From: DAOULY01 sp034414595
GTDB taxonomy: Bacteria > Chloroflexota > Dehalococcoidia > SZUA-161 > JAUWZY01
DNA: 64,000 nt
Direction: 5' to 3'
Assembly: GCA_034414595.1 (NCBI GenBank)
Contig: DAOULY010000021.1
Span: 476,254 to 540,253 of the forward strand
Numbering within the stretch: the first letter of the stretch is position 1; each line of letters begins with the position of its first letter. The position numbers and the translations under genes are program-made. This document shows, in pieces, positions 15,914-24,289 of the stretch. Below the pieces are notes generated by a model that saw only the letters and a program-made list of their open reading frames with translations, ran no database searches and was not told the origin of the DNA.

Positions 15914-15941
15914 GCCATATTCCCACAAGCTTTTGCCCTAT

Positions 15942-15950
15942 TTTATAGCA
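15942..15950 (-). promoter_or_regulatory. Extended -10 promoter of the TPR gene
   Basis: TGCTATAAA on the minus strand (TATAAA at 15942-15947), the same block as at uvrB (13935-13943), 29 nt before the start codon. Confidence 0.5.
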
Positions 15951-16004
15951 AGTGGCTGTCGGGGGCAATGGCAGAAAACCGAGGAGCATTTGCTAACCGC
16001 ATTG

Positions 16005-16077
16005 TGTCATTCTTCGCTTCGCTCAGAATCTGGGAGATTCTTCGTCGCCCACCTTAGGTGGGCTCCTCAGAATGACA
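16005..16077. repeat. Palindromic intergenic repeat, second copy
   Basis: Starts TGTCATTCTTCGCTTCGCTC, ends CTCAGAATGACA, with an internal GCCCACC/GGTGGGC hairpin. Shares the TTCTTCGCTTCGCTCAGAAT core with 14016-14070 and, like it, lies just upstream of a leftward gene. Confidence 0.7.
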
Positions 16078-16118
16078 CTTATGAACAACCAGGCCACGCC
16101 AGCCAGCGCAAGAATAGT

Positions 16119-16886
16119 CTAAGGTCTCAGCTCTTTGACTGCGGCCACGAGCCGGGAGAGAATGTCGCCGGTCTGGCCCACAATGCTGTAGTCGAAAAGC
16201 CCCTTCTCAAGCGGCTCGATGTTTACCTCAACCAGCTTAGCGCCACTGCGGTACTTGGCCACAGTGGGCAGCTCGGCGGCGGGATAGATGACCAGCGATG
16301 TGCCGCAGACCAGCATCACATCACAGGCCATCGCCTGCTCAAAGCTCTCACGGAGGACATCGGGCGGTATCGACTCGCCGAAGGAGACGATGTCGGTCTT
16401 CATCACCCCGCCACAGTCGCAGTACGGTGGCAGCACCTCCAGGGATACCTTGTCTCGCTCGGTCTTGAAGCCGCAGGAGGTGCAGCGTAGCTCGAAGGCA
16501 TTGCCGTAAATCTCGACCACCTTCCTGCTCCCCGCCCTCTGGTGCAGTCGGTCGAAGCTCTGAGTGATCACGCACTTGAGAATCCCCAATCCCTCAAGCT
16601 CGGCCAGGGCATAGTGCCCGTCATTGGGCTCGGCCTGCTTCCTCAGCCCGGTGAGCCACTCCACCACGCTCCCCGGCCTCAGCCTCTCCTCCCACCAGGC
16701 CTTGGGGTCCTGGAGGAAGTTCTGATAATGCAGTCTCATTGCCTGCTGGTTGTACTCGTCGCCGATTCCCTGCGGGCCCCTGATGTCGGGGATGCCGCTC
16801 TCGGTGGACATCCCGGCCCCGGTCAACGCTATTGCCCATCTGCTCTCCACCAGGTCCTTTGCTGCGAGCGTTATCGATTCGTCCAT
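16119..16886 (-). CDS. Sir2-family NAD-binding protein lacking the catalytic histidine
   Basis: 255 aa. NAD-binding GAGMSTESGIPDIR (23-36) and a zinc site (C135, C138, C156, C158) place it in the sirtuin fold. Sirtuins remove acyl groups from lysine using NAD. Two key positions differ: the TQNID motif reads TQSFD (108-112), and the catalytic His of the HG motif is Tyr127 (EIYGN; codon TAC). Normal deacetylation is therefore doubtful; NAD or ADP-ribose binding, or ADP-ribosyl transfer as in some divergent sirtuins, is possible. The downstream VTT gene follows 9 nt after on its 5' side, so the two are probably co-transcribed. Confidence 0.88.
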   Translation of the reverse strand: MDESITLAAKDLVESRWAIALTGAGMSTESGIPDIRGPQGIGDEYNQQAMRLHYQNFLQDPKAWWEERLRPGSVVEWLTGLRKQAEPNDGHYALAELEGLGILKCVITQSFDRLHQRAGSRKVVEIYGNAFELRCTSCGFKTERDKVSLEVLPPYCDCGGVMKTDIVSFGESIPPDVLRESFEQAMACDVMLVCGTSLVIYPAAELPTVAKYRSGAKLVEVNIEPLEKGLFDYSIVGQTGDILSRLVAAVKELRP

Positions 16887-16895
16887 GTTGCTTTC

Positions 16896-17492
16896 TCAAT
16901 CGAACAGGTTGGTGAGCCAGGAGAACAATCCCGCGCCGGCGAGGGCGAAGCAGAAGGACTTCACTGTCTTGCCCGCCCAGCAGAACAGGAAGAACTTCCA
17001 CACCGGGTAGTGCAGCACGCCAGCGGAGACATCGGCCAGCCGGATGACGAAATTGGGTATCGCCGAGGTCACGAAGATGGTAATGGAGCCGCGACGCCGC
17101 ATCCAGTCCTGGACGCGATGATACCATTTCCAGTCGCCGAACAGGGGCCGGCCGCTGTAGCCCAGAAAGTAGTAGGTCAGCTCACCGATGGCCTCGCCGA
17201 TGCCGGCAGCCAGCCCGACCCAGACTATGTTCCAGCCGAGCCCAGCCGCGATGAATGCCGCCCAGGCCCCGGGCATGGGCCAGACCGGGGCGGCGCTGCC
17301 GATGACGCCCATGAGGAACACGCCCACATAGCCGAAGTTCTCAAACTCCCGTATTCCATCGCCGAAGAGTAGCGCCAGCACCATAGCGCCAATCCCGACC
17401 ATGAACGCCAGAATGTGGAGGTAGTTCCGGCGCCACCAGGAACGGGGTCTCGCCTCCGCCACCAGCGCCGGGTCTTGGTCGATAGAGTCCAT
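16896..17492 (-). CDS. VTT/DedA-like (YqaA-type) inner-membrane protein
   Basis: 198 aa from the ATG at 17492, preceded by GAGGAAG; a TTG 15 codons upstream is less likely. Five or so membrane helices; the VTT-domain pattern includes VGVFLMGVIGSAAPVWPMPG, GLAAGIGEAIGELTYYFLGY and SAIPNFVIRLADVSAGVL. Family members affect lipid scrambling or membrane homeostasis. It precedes the sirtuin gene with a 9-nt gap. Specific function unknown. Confidence 0.82.
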   Translation of the reverse strand: MDSIDQDPALVAEARPRSWWRRNYLHILAFMVGIGAMVLALLFGDGIREFENFGYVGVFLMGVIGSAAPVWPMPGAWAAFIAAGLGWNIVWVGLAAGIGEAIGELTYYFLGYSGRPLFGDWKWYHRVQDWMRRRGSITIFVTSAIPNFVIRLADVSAGVLHYPVWKFFLFCWAGKTVKSFCFALAGAGLFSWLTNLFD

Positions 17493-17575
17493 TTCTTCCT
17501 CAAGATATAGCCCCAGGGCAGGGGAAGTCAAGTCCAATCATCAATTTGCAACCTCACCCCCTCTTCAATCACCCC

Positions 17576-17700
17576 CCCCTTCCCTTGGCAAGGGAAGGGG
17601 GCAGGGGAATGGGTTGATAAACAATCTCTTGTTTATCAATGGAGAGTGCAGAGGGGCTTCGCCCCTCTGCCAGGGGTTTGGGGGTGCCCCCCAAGACTGG
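17576..17700. repeat. Cluster of four short perfect palindromes
   Basis: Successive hairpins: CCCTTCCCTTG/AAGGGAAGGGG (17576-17600), TTGATAAACAA/TTGTTTATCAA (17614-17639), GCAGAGGGGC/GCCCCTCTGC (17648-17670) and TTGGGGG/CCCCCCAA (about 17679-17693). The region between the VTT and radical SAM genes is otherwise empty. It looks like a composite of nested intergenic repeat units. Confidence 0.7.
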
Positions 17701-17749
17701 GGGATACAGGGGGTTGAAAAGCGTTGCTAAACGACCTCTAAACATTTAA

Positions 17750-17778
17750 TTGCCCCGAAGAGGAAGGGGAGCTATAAT
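17750..17778 (+). promoter_or_regulatory. Promoter of the radical SAM gene (near-leaderless)
   Basis: TTGCCC (17750-17755), 17-nt spacer, perfect TATAAT (17773-17778). The ATG at 17787 begins 8 nt after the -10 box, so the transcript would start at or within about 2 nt of the start codon. Confidence 0.65.
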
Positions 17779-17786
17779 GTTAAGTT

Positions 17787-19496
17787 ATGACACAGCTCGA
17801 CAGCATCTTGCGTAAGGTGACCAGGCCTGCCCGCTATACCGGTGGCGAGTGGAATAGCGTGGTCAAGGACTGGGAGGCCACCGAGGTCAAGGTGGTCCTC
17901 ATCTATCCCGATACCTACGAGATCGGGATGTCCAACCTCGGCCTTGCCATCCTCTACGAGCTGCTCAACCAGAGGCCAGATGTCCTCGCCGAGAGGGCCT
18001 ACGCGCCCTGGTCCGATATGGAAGCCGTGATGCGCCAGGAGGGCATCCCCCTTTTCAGCCTGGAATCGAAGCGGCCACTCAAGGACTTCGACATCATCGG
18101 CTTTTCCCTGGGCTATGAGCTCACCTACACCAATGTGCTCAACATGCTCGACCTGGCCCGGATACCTCTGCTGGCCTCGGAGCGGACCGACGCCGACCCG
18201 CTGGTCATCGCCGGCGGCAGCTGTGTGCTAAATCCGGAGCCGATGGCCGATTTCATCGACCTGTTCGTCATCGGGGAGGGCGAGGAGGTGCTTCTGGAGC
18301 TCACCGATGTTGTCCGGCAGTGGAAGGAGGAGGGAACGGGAAAAAGGGAAGAACTGCTGCGCCAGCTTTGTCATCTTCGCGGCATCTATGTCCCCAGCCT
18401 GTATAGAGTCGAATATCACCCTGATGGCGCTATCGCCTCCATAGAGCCAACCGTCCCCGAGGCCGGCGCCAGCGTGGAGCGGCGCTTCGTCAGCAAGCTG
18501 CCACCACCACCAACCCGTCCTGTAATCCCCTACATCGAGGTGGTCCACGACCGCGCCGCAGTGGAGATTCAGCGCGGCTGTACCCGAGGCTGCCGCTTCT
18601 GCCAGGCCGGCACCATCTACCGCCCGTTAAGGGAGCGCGAACCCGATGAGGTCGAAACTGCGGTGGAGGAATTGCTCAAGAACTGTGGCTATGGCGAGGT
18701 CTCCCTGCTCTCACTGAGCACCAGCGACTACCAGGGAATTGACAAGCTGGTCTCCACCCTAGCCCAGCGGTATAAGAACAATAACCTGAACATCTCTCTG
18801 CCCAGCTTGCGCCTGGACAGCTTCTCCGTGGCCCTCGCCGACTCCATCCAGAGAAGGAAGGCCAGCCTGACCTTCGCTCCCGAGGCCGGGACAGAGCGCC
18901 TGCGGCAGGTGATCAACAAGAGCCTCCCCGAGGATGAAATACTGCTGGCTTTGACCACAGCCCTGGAACGGGGCTGGAGGAGCTTCAAGCTGTACTTCAT
19001 GCTCGGCCTGCCCACCGAGACCGAGGAGGACATCGAAGGTATAGTGGAGCTGGTGCGCAAGATAGCGAAGCTGGGGCCGAGGCCCGGAGTCCCCCGGCTC
19101 AGGGTCAGCGCCTCCACCTTTATCCCCAAGCCCCACACACCATGCCAGTGGCTGGCCCAGAGCAACATCGACGAGCTCGGGCCCAAACACCAAATCCTGA
19201 AGCGAGGTCTACGCCGCTCAGGGATCGACCTGTCCTGGCAGGCTCCCGAGATGAGCTTAATCGAGGGCTTGCTGGCGCGAGGCGACCGCCGCCTCGGCCA
19301 GGTTATCCGCCATGCTTTGCAACTCGGCGCCACCTTTGACGCCTGGAGCGACCAATTCCATTATGAGAAATGGCAACAGGCCCTTGCCCACGCCGGGCTC
19401 GACCTCCAGTTCTATACTCAGGAACGCTCCCTTGACCAGCCCTTGCCCTGGAGTCACATCGACACTGGCATCAGCCTGGACTTCCTCAAGCGGTAA
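17787..19496 (+). CDS. B12-binding/radical SAM protein (TIGR03960-like), truncated by in-frame TAA
   Basis: 569 aa to the TAA at 19494-19496. N-terminal B12-binding-like half (VVLIYPDTYEIGMSNLGLAIL, GGSCVLNPEPMADFID), then a radical SAM core with RGCTRGCRFCQAG (Cys about 266, 270, 273) and LRLDSF/TFAPEAGTERLRQVINK. TIGR03960 proteins are usually about 600 aa and followed by a DUF2344 partner, thought to act in ribosome or RNA modification; no DUF2344 gene is here. The frame stays open for 39 more codons after the stop and encodes the conserved Cys-rich end (see 19497-19616). Expressed from a strong near-leaderless promoter. Confidence 0.88.
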   Translation: MTQLDSILRKVTRPARYTGGEWNSVVKDWEATEVKVVLIYPDTYEIGMSNLGLAILYELLNQRPDVLAERAYAPWSDMEAVMRQEGIPLFSLESKRPLKDFDIIGFSLGYELTYTNVLNMLDLARIPLLASERTDADPLVIAGGSCVLNPEPMADFIDLFVIGEGEEVLLELTDVVRQWKEEGTGKREELLRQLCHLRGIYVPSLYRVEYHPDGAIASIEPTVPEAGASVERRFVSKLPPPPTRPVIPYIEVVHDRAAVEIQRGCTRGCRFCQAGTIYRPLREREPDEVETAVEELLKNCGYGEVSLLSLSTSDYQGIDKLVSTLAQRYKNNNLNISLPSLRLDSFSVALADSIQRRKASLTFAPEAGTERLRQVINKSLPEDEILLALTTALERGWRSFKLYFMLGLPTETEEDIEGIVELVRKIAKLGPRPGVPRLRVSASTFIPKPHTPCQWLAQSNIDELGPKHQILKRGLRRSGIDLSWQAPEMSLIEGLLARGDRRLGQVIRHALQLGATFDAWSDQFHYEKWQQALAHAGLDLQFYTQERSLDQPLPWSHIDTGISLDFLKR

Positions 19497-19616
19497 TATC
19501 AACGAATTGAGACCGGAGAGGAGACCCCGGACTGCCGTTACGACCCCTGTGCCCAGTGTGGGCTGGAGCGCTGGGATGGAAGCTGCCAGAGAAAGACAGC
19601 GAAACTGGCGCTATAG
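19497..19616 (+). pseudogene. Cys-rich C-terminal remnant of the radical SAM protein
   Basis: In the same frame after the TAA come YQRIETGEETPDCRYDPC, then AQCGLERWDGSCQRK, ending at TAG (19614-19616). Cys-x4-Cys-x2-Cys-Gly at the extreme C-terminus is the expected end of this family, so the upstream TAA is a recent nonsense change, a sequencing or assembly error, or a read-through site. The fused product would be 609 aa with the stop codon at position 570. Confidence 0.7.
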
Positions 19617-19700
19617 ATATTTCAAAGTAGGATAGTCAACTGGAAATATCTGAACCTGGGCCTCGATATTTAGACCTCTCAGTGACCGTCCCGGACCGAC

Positions 19701-20630
19701 TCAGGCCTTGACTTGGGCATAGGCCGGGGTGCACCAGTAAAGGTACTTCTTGTTTCTGCCGTAGACTACATCGAGATAGAGCTTCTGCAATTCCTTGGTT
19801 ACAGGACCGAGCTGGCCCTGGCCCACGGGGCGATGGTCGATCTCGGTCACCGGGGTGACATAAGCAGCAGTGCCAGTAAGAAAGCACTCCTCTGCGATAT
19901 ACAGCTCAGCGCGATCGACGTGACGCTCAACCGTCTCCAGCCCCATCTCATCTTTGGCCAACTTGATCACGGTGTCCCGAGTGATGCCGAGGAGGATGTT
20001 ATCATGGCGGGAGGGAGTCACTAGCTGGCCATCAATGACCAAAAAGATATTCTCACCGCTGCCCTCGGAGATATGACCATCTGGGGCCAGCAGGATGGCC
20101 TCCTCATAGCCATTGCTCACCGCCTCGGTCTTGGCCAGAGCGCTATTCACATAGAGACCACAGATCTTACCCCGCGGCGGGATCATGTTATCGCCGACAC
20201 GCCGCCACGAGGAGACACAGCACTTGATCCCGCTCTCGATGTCCAAATAAGGAGCGAAGGGGCTGATGAAGATGAGGAAGTCGTCTTCGAGGTCATGCAG
20301 CCTGACGCCGATGACCTCAGAGCTCTTATAGGCGATGGGCCGGACATATACATCCTCCCGACACTCACACCTCTGCACCAACTCTATAGTTAGCTGGCAA
20401 AGCTCCTCAATGGTGTAGGGCAGCTCGATCTTGAGCAGTCGGCAACCCTGCAAAAGCCGCTCATAGTGCTCCTGGAGCCGGAACAGGTACATCTGCTGGT
20501 GATCGCTATTCCAGTGTCCCCGAATCCCCTCAAAGCAAGCGGTGCCATAGTTAAAGGCATGGGTCACAATACCAACTTTCGCCTCAGAGAGAGGAACAAA
20601 CTGCTTCTGAAAGAAGGCATATAACGGCAT
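19701..20630 (-). CDS. ilvE: Branched-chain amino acid aminotransferase
   Basis: 309 aa, fold-type IV PLP enzyme making or degrading Leu, Ile and Val. The PLP lysine is in NSALAKTEA; GSGENIF, the TPVTEID loop and a C-terminal LQKLYLDVVYG match IlvE. Cytosolic. Convergent to the radical SAM gene, divergent from the condensing enzyme gene (a leucine-type synthase), with which it shares the 127-bp promoter region; co-regulation of amino acid metabolism is plausible. Confidence 0.94.
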   Translation of the reverse strand: MPLYAFFQKQFVPLSEAKVGIVTHAFNYGTACFEGIRGHWNSDHQQMYLFRLQEHYERLLQGCRLLKIELPYTIEELCQLTIELVQRCECREDVYVRPIAYKSSEVIGVRLHDLEDDFLIFISPFAPYLDIESGIKCCVSSWRRVGDNMIPPRGKICGLYVNSALAKTEAVSNGYEEAILLAPDGHISEGSGENIFLVIDGQLVTPSRHDNILLGITRDTVIKLAKDEMGLETVERHVDRAELYIAEECFLTGTAAYVTPVTEIDHRPVGQGQLGPVTKELQKLYLDVVYGRNKKYLYWCTPAYAQVKA

Positions 20631-20660
20631 TTCAGCCCTCCGCTTTCCAACTAAGCATTA

Positions 20661-20689
20661 AGTATAATGGCCTTTGCCCAGAAAGACAA
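20661..20689 (-). promoter_or_regulatory. Promoter of ilvE
   Basis: Minus strand TTGTCT (20684-20689), 17-nt spacer, TATACT (20661-20666), 31 nt before the ATG. Confidence 0.6.
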
Positions 20690-20693
20690 GCCC

Positions 20694-20722
20694 TTGCCTG
20701 CTAACGTATTTTATGGTAAAAT
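20694..20722 (+). promoter_or_regulatory. Promoter of the condensing-enzyme gene
   Basis: TTGCCT (20694-20699), 17-nt spacer, TAAAAT (20717-20722), about 36 nt before the ATG, which has GGAGGAAGG upstream. Confidence 0.6.
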
Positions 20723-20757
20723 GCTAAATGCTATAGGACCCACTCTATGGAGGAAGG

Positions 20758-21981
20758 ATGCCCAAGATATACTTTATCGATGTCACTAATCGAGATGCCG
20801 TTCAGGCCAGCCGGCTTACGCTTTCGAAACTGGAACGGACCATGGTCAATTTGCACCTGGCCCAGTTCGGAATTTACCAATCAGAGTTCGCCTTCCCATT
20901 CCTGAGCCATGAATACAACTATATCGTGGCCAATCTGGAACTGAAGGAACGCGGCGCCATGGGCTCCATGATCCTGGAGGGCTGGTGCCGAGCCGTTGTC
21001 CCCGATGTCGCCGCAGCCATCACCACGGGAATTCGTGACCTCAACATCTCCATCTCCACCTCAGACCAGATGATCACGCATAAGTTTCAGGGTAAGCTCG
21101 ACCGGGAGCGGGTGATTCAGGAGATGGTGGAGGCTACGGCTTATGCCAAAAAGGAAGGGATAAATACCGTAGGAGTAAATGCCGAGGATGCCTCCCGAAC
21201 CGATATGGGCTATCTCATCGAATTCGCCCAGGCAGCCAAGGATGCTGGTGCCGACCGCATCAGGTATTGCGATACCTTGGGCTACGATAACCCGATGAGC
21301 ATCTATCAGCGGGTGAAAGAGCTAGCTGAGAGAGTGCGCATCCCGATTGAACTCCACTGCCACAACGACCTGGGCATGGCCGTGGCCAACTCCGTTGCTG
21401 GAGCTCGGGCTGCCATCGATGCCGGTGTCGATACCTATATCAATGGCTCGGTGAACGGATTTGGCGAGCGCGCCGGCCAGGCGGACCTATTGAGCTGCGT
21501 CCTGGCCCTGAAGTTCGCCGCAGAGCTGCAAGACTATGAAATCGGTGATCCCATTGACCTCACACAGGCGAGAAGGCTGGCCAAGTGTACCTCCTACGCC
21601 TTCGGGATACCTATTCCCATAAACCAGCCTGGCGTTGGCGCTAATGCCTTCGCCCATGAGGCCGGTATCCATGCCGATGGCGCTCTTAAGGACCGCAGGA
21701 ACTATGAGCTTTTCGACTACGAGGCCTTAGGTGATGATGTATCCCTGCATCCCCAGGGAGGTCGTATCATCTCCACTGGCGAATTCAGTGGGCTCAGCGG
21801 CCTGAAGCATGTTTGTGAGCGGCTGTGCATCAATTTGCCCGAAGATGACGGCGCCCGTGAATTATTAACTCTAGTTCAATACGCCAGCACCCATACCCAA
21901 AGCCCCCTCACCGATGATGAGCTGCGCTTCATCGCCGGATATCCAGAGCAGGTGAGGAAAATCCTGACCATAACTCCGTAG
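20758..21981 (+). CDS. HMGL-like acyltransferase: homocitrate/isopropylmalate synthase family, possible Re-citrate synthase
   Basis: 407 aa. TIM-barrel condensing enzyme that adds an acetyl-CoA carbon to a 2-oxo acid. The metal and substrate motifs are NRDAVQ (12-17), ELHCHNDLGMAVAN and NGSVNGFGERAGQADL, and a GIHADG motif follows; the typical LeuA regulatory domain is absent. In Dehalococcoides a protein of this group was shown to be the Re-face citrate synthase, so that role is a strong candidate; homocitrate or citramalate synthesis are alternatives. It lies opposite ilvE and upstream of xerD. Strong ribosome-binding site GGAGGAAGG. Confidence 0.85.
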   Translation: MPKIYFIDVTNRDAVQASRLTLSKLERTMVNLHLAQFGIYQSEFAFPFLSHEYNYIVANLELKERGAMGSMILEGWCRAVVPDVAAAITTGIRDLNISISTSDQMITHKFQGKLDRERVIQEMVEATAYAKKEGINTVGVNAEDASRTDMGYLIEFAQAAKDAGADRIRYCDTLGYDNPMSIYQRVKELAERVRIPIELHCHNDLGMAVANSVAGARAAIDAGVDTYINGSVNGFGERAGQADLLSCVLALKFAAELQDYEIGDPIDLTQARRLAKCTSYAFGIPIPINQPGVGANAFAHEAGIHADGALKDRRNYELFDYEALGDDVSLHPQGGRIISTGEFSGLSGLKHVCERLCINLPEDDGARELLTLVQYASTHTQSPLTDDELRFIAGYPEQVRKILTITP

Positions 21982-22031
21982 CTCGCTCTTCTCTCGGGGG
22001 CGGGAGCAAAAATGAAATTGAGGAGATGACA

Positions 22032-22901
22032 ATGGAAAAGACTGTCGAAAATTTCCTGAAGTTCCTTGCCACGGAGAAGGGATTCTCCCCAAACACTATC
22101 GCCGCCTACAAAAACGACCTGAGCCAGTTTGCTGCTTTCGTCACTGTGCAAGCTGCGGTCAAGAGTTCGACAACACCGTGGCCCGCTGCTGACCGGGAGC
22201 TGATATTGAGCTATGTCCTGTCCATCAAAGAGAGAGGGTACGCCCCGGCTACGGTAGCCCGAAAGGTGGCAGCCATCAAAGCCTTCTCCGACTACCTGGT
22301 CCACCAGGGCATTTGGAAACGTGACCCGACCAAAGATGTCAGCGGGCCCAAGATGGAGAAATCGGTGCCCAAGACGATCTCCATGGCCGAGGTTGATAAG
22401 CTGCTGCAACAGCCACCTCCAACCCTGGAGGGACAACGAGATCGAGCTATGCTGGAACTACTTTGCGCTACTGGGATGCGAGTTAGCGAGTTAGTATCGC
22501 TCAATGTAGATGACATAAATCTTACAAACCCTTCCGCCCGTTGCCTGGGAAGGAAGGGCAAGAAACGAGAGATGGCGATCCCTGAGCAGGCAGTTATGGC
22601 GCTGAAGGATTACCTGGAAAAGGCTAGACCCCAACTCCTCGCCGGAGGCACAGAGAAAGCCCTGTTCCTCAACCGCCGCGGGCAAAGACTCACCAGACAG
22701 GGCTTTTGGTTCAATCTGAAGCACTATGCCCAAAAAGCTGGGATCGAAACTGAAATCGCCCCTCACATCCTGCGCCACAGCGTAGCTACTCATTTGCTGC
22801 ACAGCGGCCAGAAGAATTTGAGTCAGCTTCGGGAGTTCTTAGGCCACGCCAATATCTCGACCACCAAAGTCTATGAGCAGGCGTACTCCGGGGCCAGATA
22901 G
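22032..22901 (+). CDS. xerD: Tyrosine recombinase XerC/XerD
   Basis: 289 aa from the ATG at 22032, which sits 6 nt after GAGGAG; the ATG at 22026 overlaps that site. N-terminal SAM-like core-binding domain (FLKFLATEKGFSPNTIAAY), then the catalytic domain with Arg in TGMRVSEL, the beta-hairpin Lys in GRKGKKRE, HILRHS, LGHANISTT and the Tyr nucleophile in KVYEQ. Resolves chromosome dimers at dif. It is near core genes and not next to an island, so the housekeeping role is favoured. The replacement of the usual YTH by YEQ is minor. Confidence 0.92.
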   Translation: MEKTVENFLKFLATEKGFSPNTIAAYKNDLSQFAAFVTVQAAVKSSTTPWPAADRELILSYVLSIKERGYAPATVARKVAAIKAFSDYLVHQGIWKRDPTKDVSGPKMEKSVPKTISMAEVDKLLQQPPPTLEGQRDRAMLELLCATGMRVSELVSLNVDDINLTNPSARCLGRKGKKREMAIPEQAVMALKDYLEKARPQLLAGGTEKALFLNRRGQRLTRQGFWFNLKHYAQKAGIETEIAPHILRHSVATHLLHSGQKNLSQLREFLGHANISTTKVYEQAYSGAR

Positions 22902-22996
22902 CCATGGAGCATGCCAGGCTCCATACCCGAGCAAAATGTGGCTATGGCCCGCTGCGAGATCGGTCTGAAGAAACAGCTCGTTGCATTTCCTAAGCC

Positions 22997-24289
22997 ATGA
23001 ACATTCAGGGCATCAAAGGCCGAGAGATCTTAGACTCAAGAGGCAATCCCACAGTAGAGGTCGAGGTACAACTGGCCGATGGCACCTTGGGACGAGCTGC
23101 TGTGCCTTCCGGGGCCAGCACGGGCCGCCATGAAGCCCTTGAGCTACGTGACGGTGATAAGAAGAGATTTGGCGGGCTGGGGGTGCTCAAGGCAGTGACC
23201 AATGTCAATGAGGTGATCGCCCCCGCTCTGTCAGGGAAACAGGCCCTGGACCAGGAGACCCTGGATCAGACACTGATCAAGCTCGACGGCACGCCTGATA
23301 AGTCCAAACTGGGGGCCAATGCTATTCTGGGCGTGTCGCTGGCTGCAGCCCACGCTGCCGCCAATCACCGCAACACCCCTCTCTATCGCTATCTCGGTGG
23401 CGCGCAGGCCCATCTGCTGCCCGTGCCCCTGATGAACATCATCAACGGAGGAAAGCACGCCGAGGGCTCGGCCGACTTTCAGGAGTTCATGGTAGTCCCA
23501 GCGGGTGCAGCAACCTTCGCCCAAGCACTCAGGATCGGCGCCGAGGTCTACCAGGCACTGAAGGAAGTGCTTAGAGAAAGAGGGCACAGTACCTCCATCG
23601 GCGACGAAGGCGGCTTCGCCCCCATCCTGAACTCAAACAAAGAAGGGGTGGCAACCATCGTCACTGCGATCGAAGCCGCAGGCTATGTGCCCGGAGAGCA
23701 CTGCTTCATCGCCCTGGACCCGGCAGCGAGCGAATTCTATAGCGACGGCAAATACATCTTATCCAAGGAGGGCCTCAGCCTATCCGGAGCTGAGCTGGTG
23801 GACTACTACCACGAGCTGGCGACGGAATACCCCATTATCAGCATCGAAGATGGAATGGCAGAAGATGACTGGGAAGCATGGGTGTTGCTCCAGCAAAGAT
23901 TGGGCCATAAGATCCAGCTTGTGGGGGATGACCTTTACACCACCAATAGAGAGCGGCTCTCCCAGGGCATAGCCAAAAAGGCCTCGAACTCGATCCTGAT
24001 CAAGCTCAATCAAATCGGAACACTGACCGAGACCATCGCTGCTATCAACATGGCACAGGAAGCAGGCTGGACCGCGGTGGTCAGCCATCGCTCCGGGGAA
24101 ACGGAGGACACCACCATCAGCGACCTAGCTGTGGCCCGGAACAGCGGCCAGATAAAGGCAGGCGCCCCTTGTCGCTCGGAGCGGGTCGCCAAGTATAACC
24201 GTCTGCTCAGGATCGAGGAGGAGCTCGGGAGCCAGGCCAGATATGCCGGAACTGGAGCACTCTCTAATCTGGAGAGACCATGGAGATAA
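22997..24289 (+). CDS. eno: Enolase
   Basis: 430 aa. Interconverts 2-phosphoglycerate and phosphoenolpyruvate in the cytosol. Full length; signature ILIKLNQIGTLTET with the catalytic Lys, SHRSGETEDTTI, magnesium ligands in ALDPAASEF and SIEDGMAEDDW. The 3' end overlaps the MBL hydrolase start by 10 nt. With gap 1 kb downstream this forms a lower-glycolysis/gluconeogenesis cluster. Confidence 0.98.
   Translation: MNIQGIKGREILDSRGNPTVEVEVQLADGTLGRAAVPSGASTGRHEALELRDGDKKRFGGLGVLKAVTNVNEVIAPALSGKQALDQETLDQTLIKLDGTPDKSKLGANAILGVSLAAAHAAANHRNTPLYRYLGGAQAHLLPVPLMNIINGGKHAEGSADFQEFMVVPAGAATFAQALRIGAEVYQALKEVLRERGHSTSIGDEGGFAPILNSNKEGVATIVTAIEAAGYVPGEHCFIALDPAASEFYSDGKYILSKEGLSLSGAELVDYYHELATEYPIISIEDGMAEDDWEAWVLLQQRLGHKIQLVGDDLYTTNRERLSQGIAKKASNSILIKLNQIGTLTETIAAINMAQEAGWTAVVSHRSGETEDTTISDLAVARNSGQIKAGAPCRSERVAKYNRLLRIEEELGSQARYAGTGALSNLERPWR

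Noticed and set aside
19615..19650. GATATTTC/GAAATATC inverted repeat between the radical SAM and ilvE genes as a terminator
   Set aside because: Stem of only 8 AT-rich pairs with no U tract on either strand.
22032..22901. Tyrosine recombinase as an island integrase
   Set aside because: It is typical XerC/D in length and motifs, sits among core genes 14 kb from the island, and has no adjacent att-like repeat.
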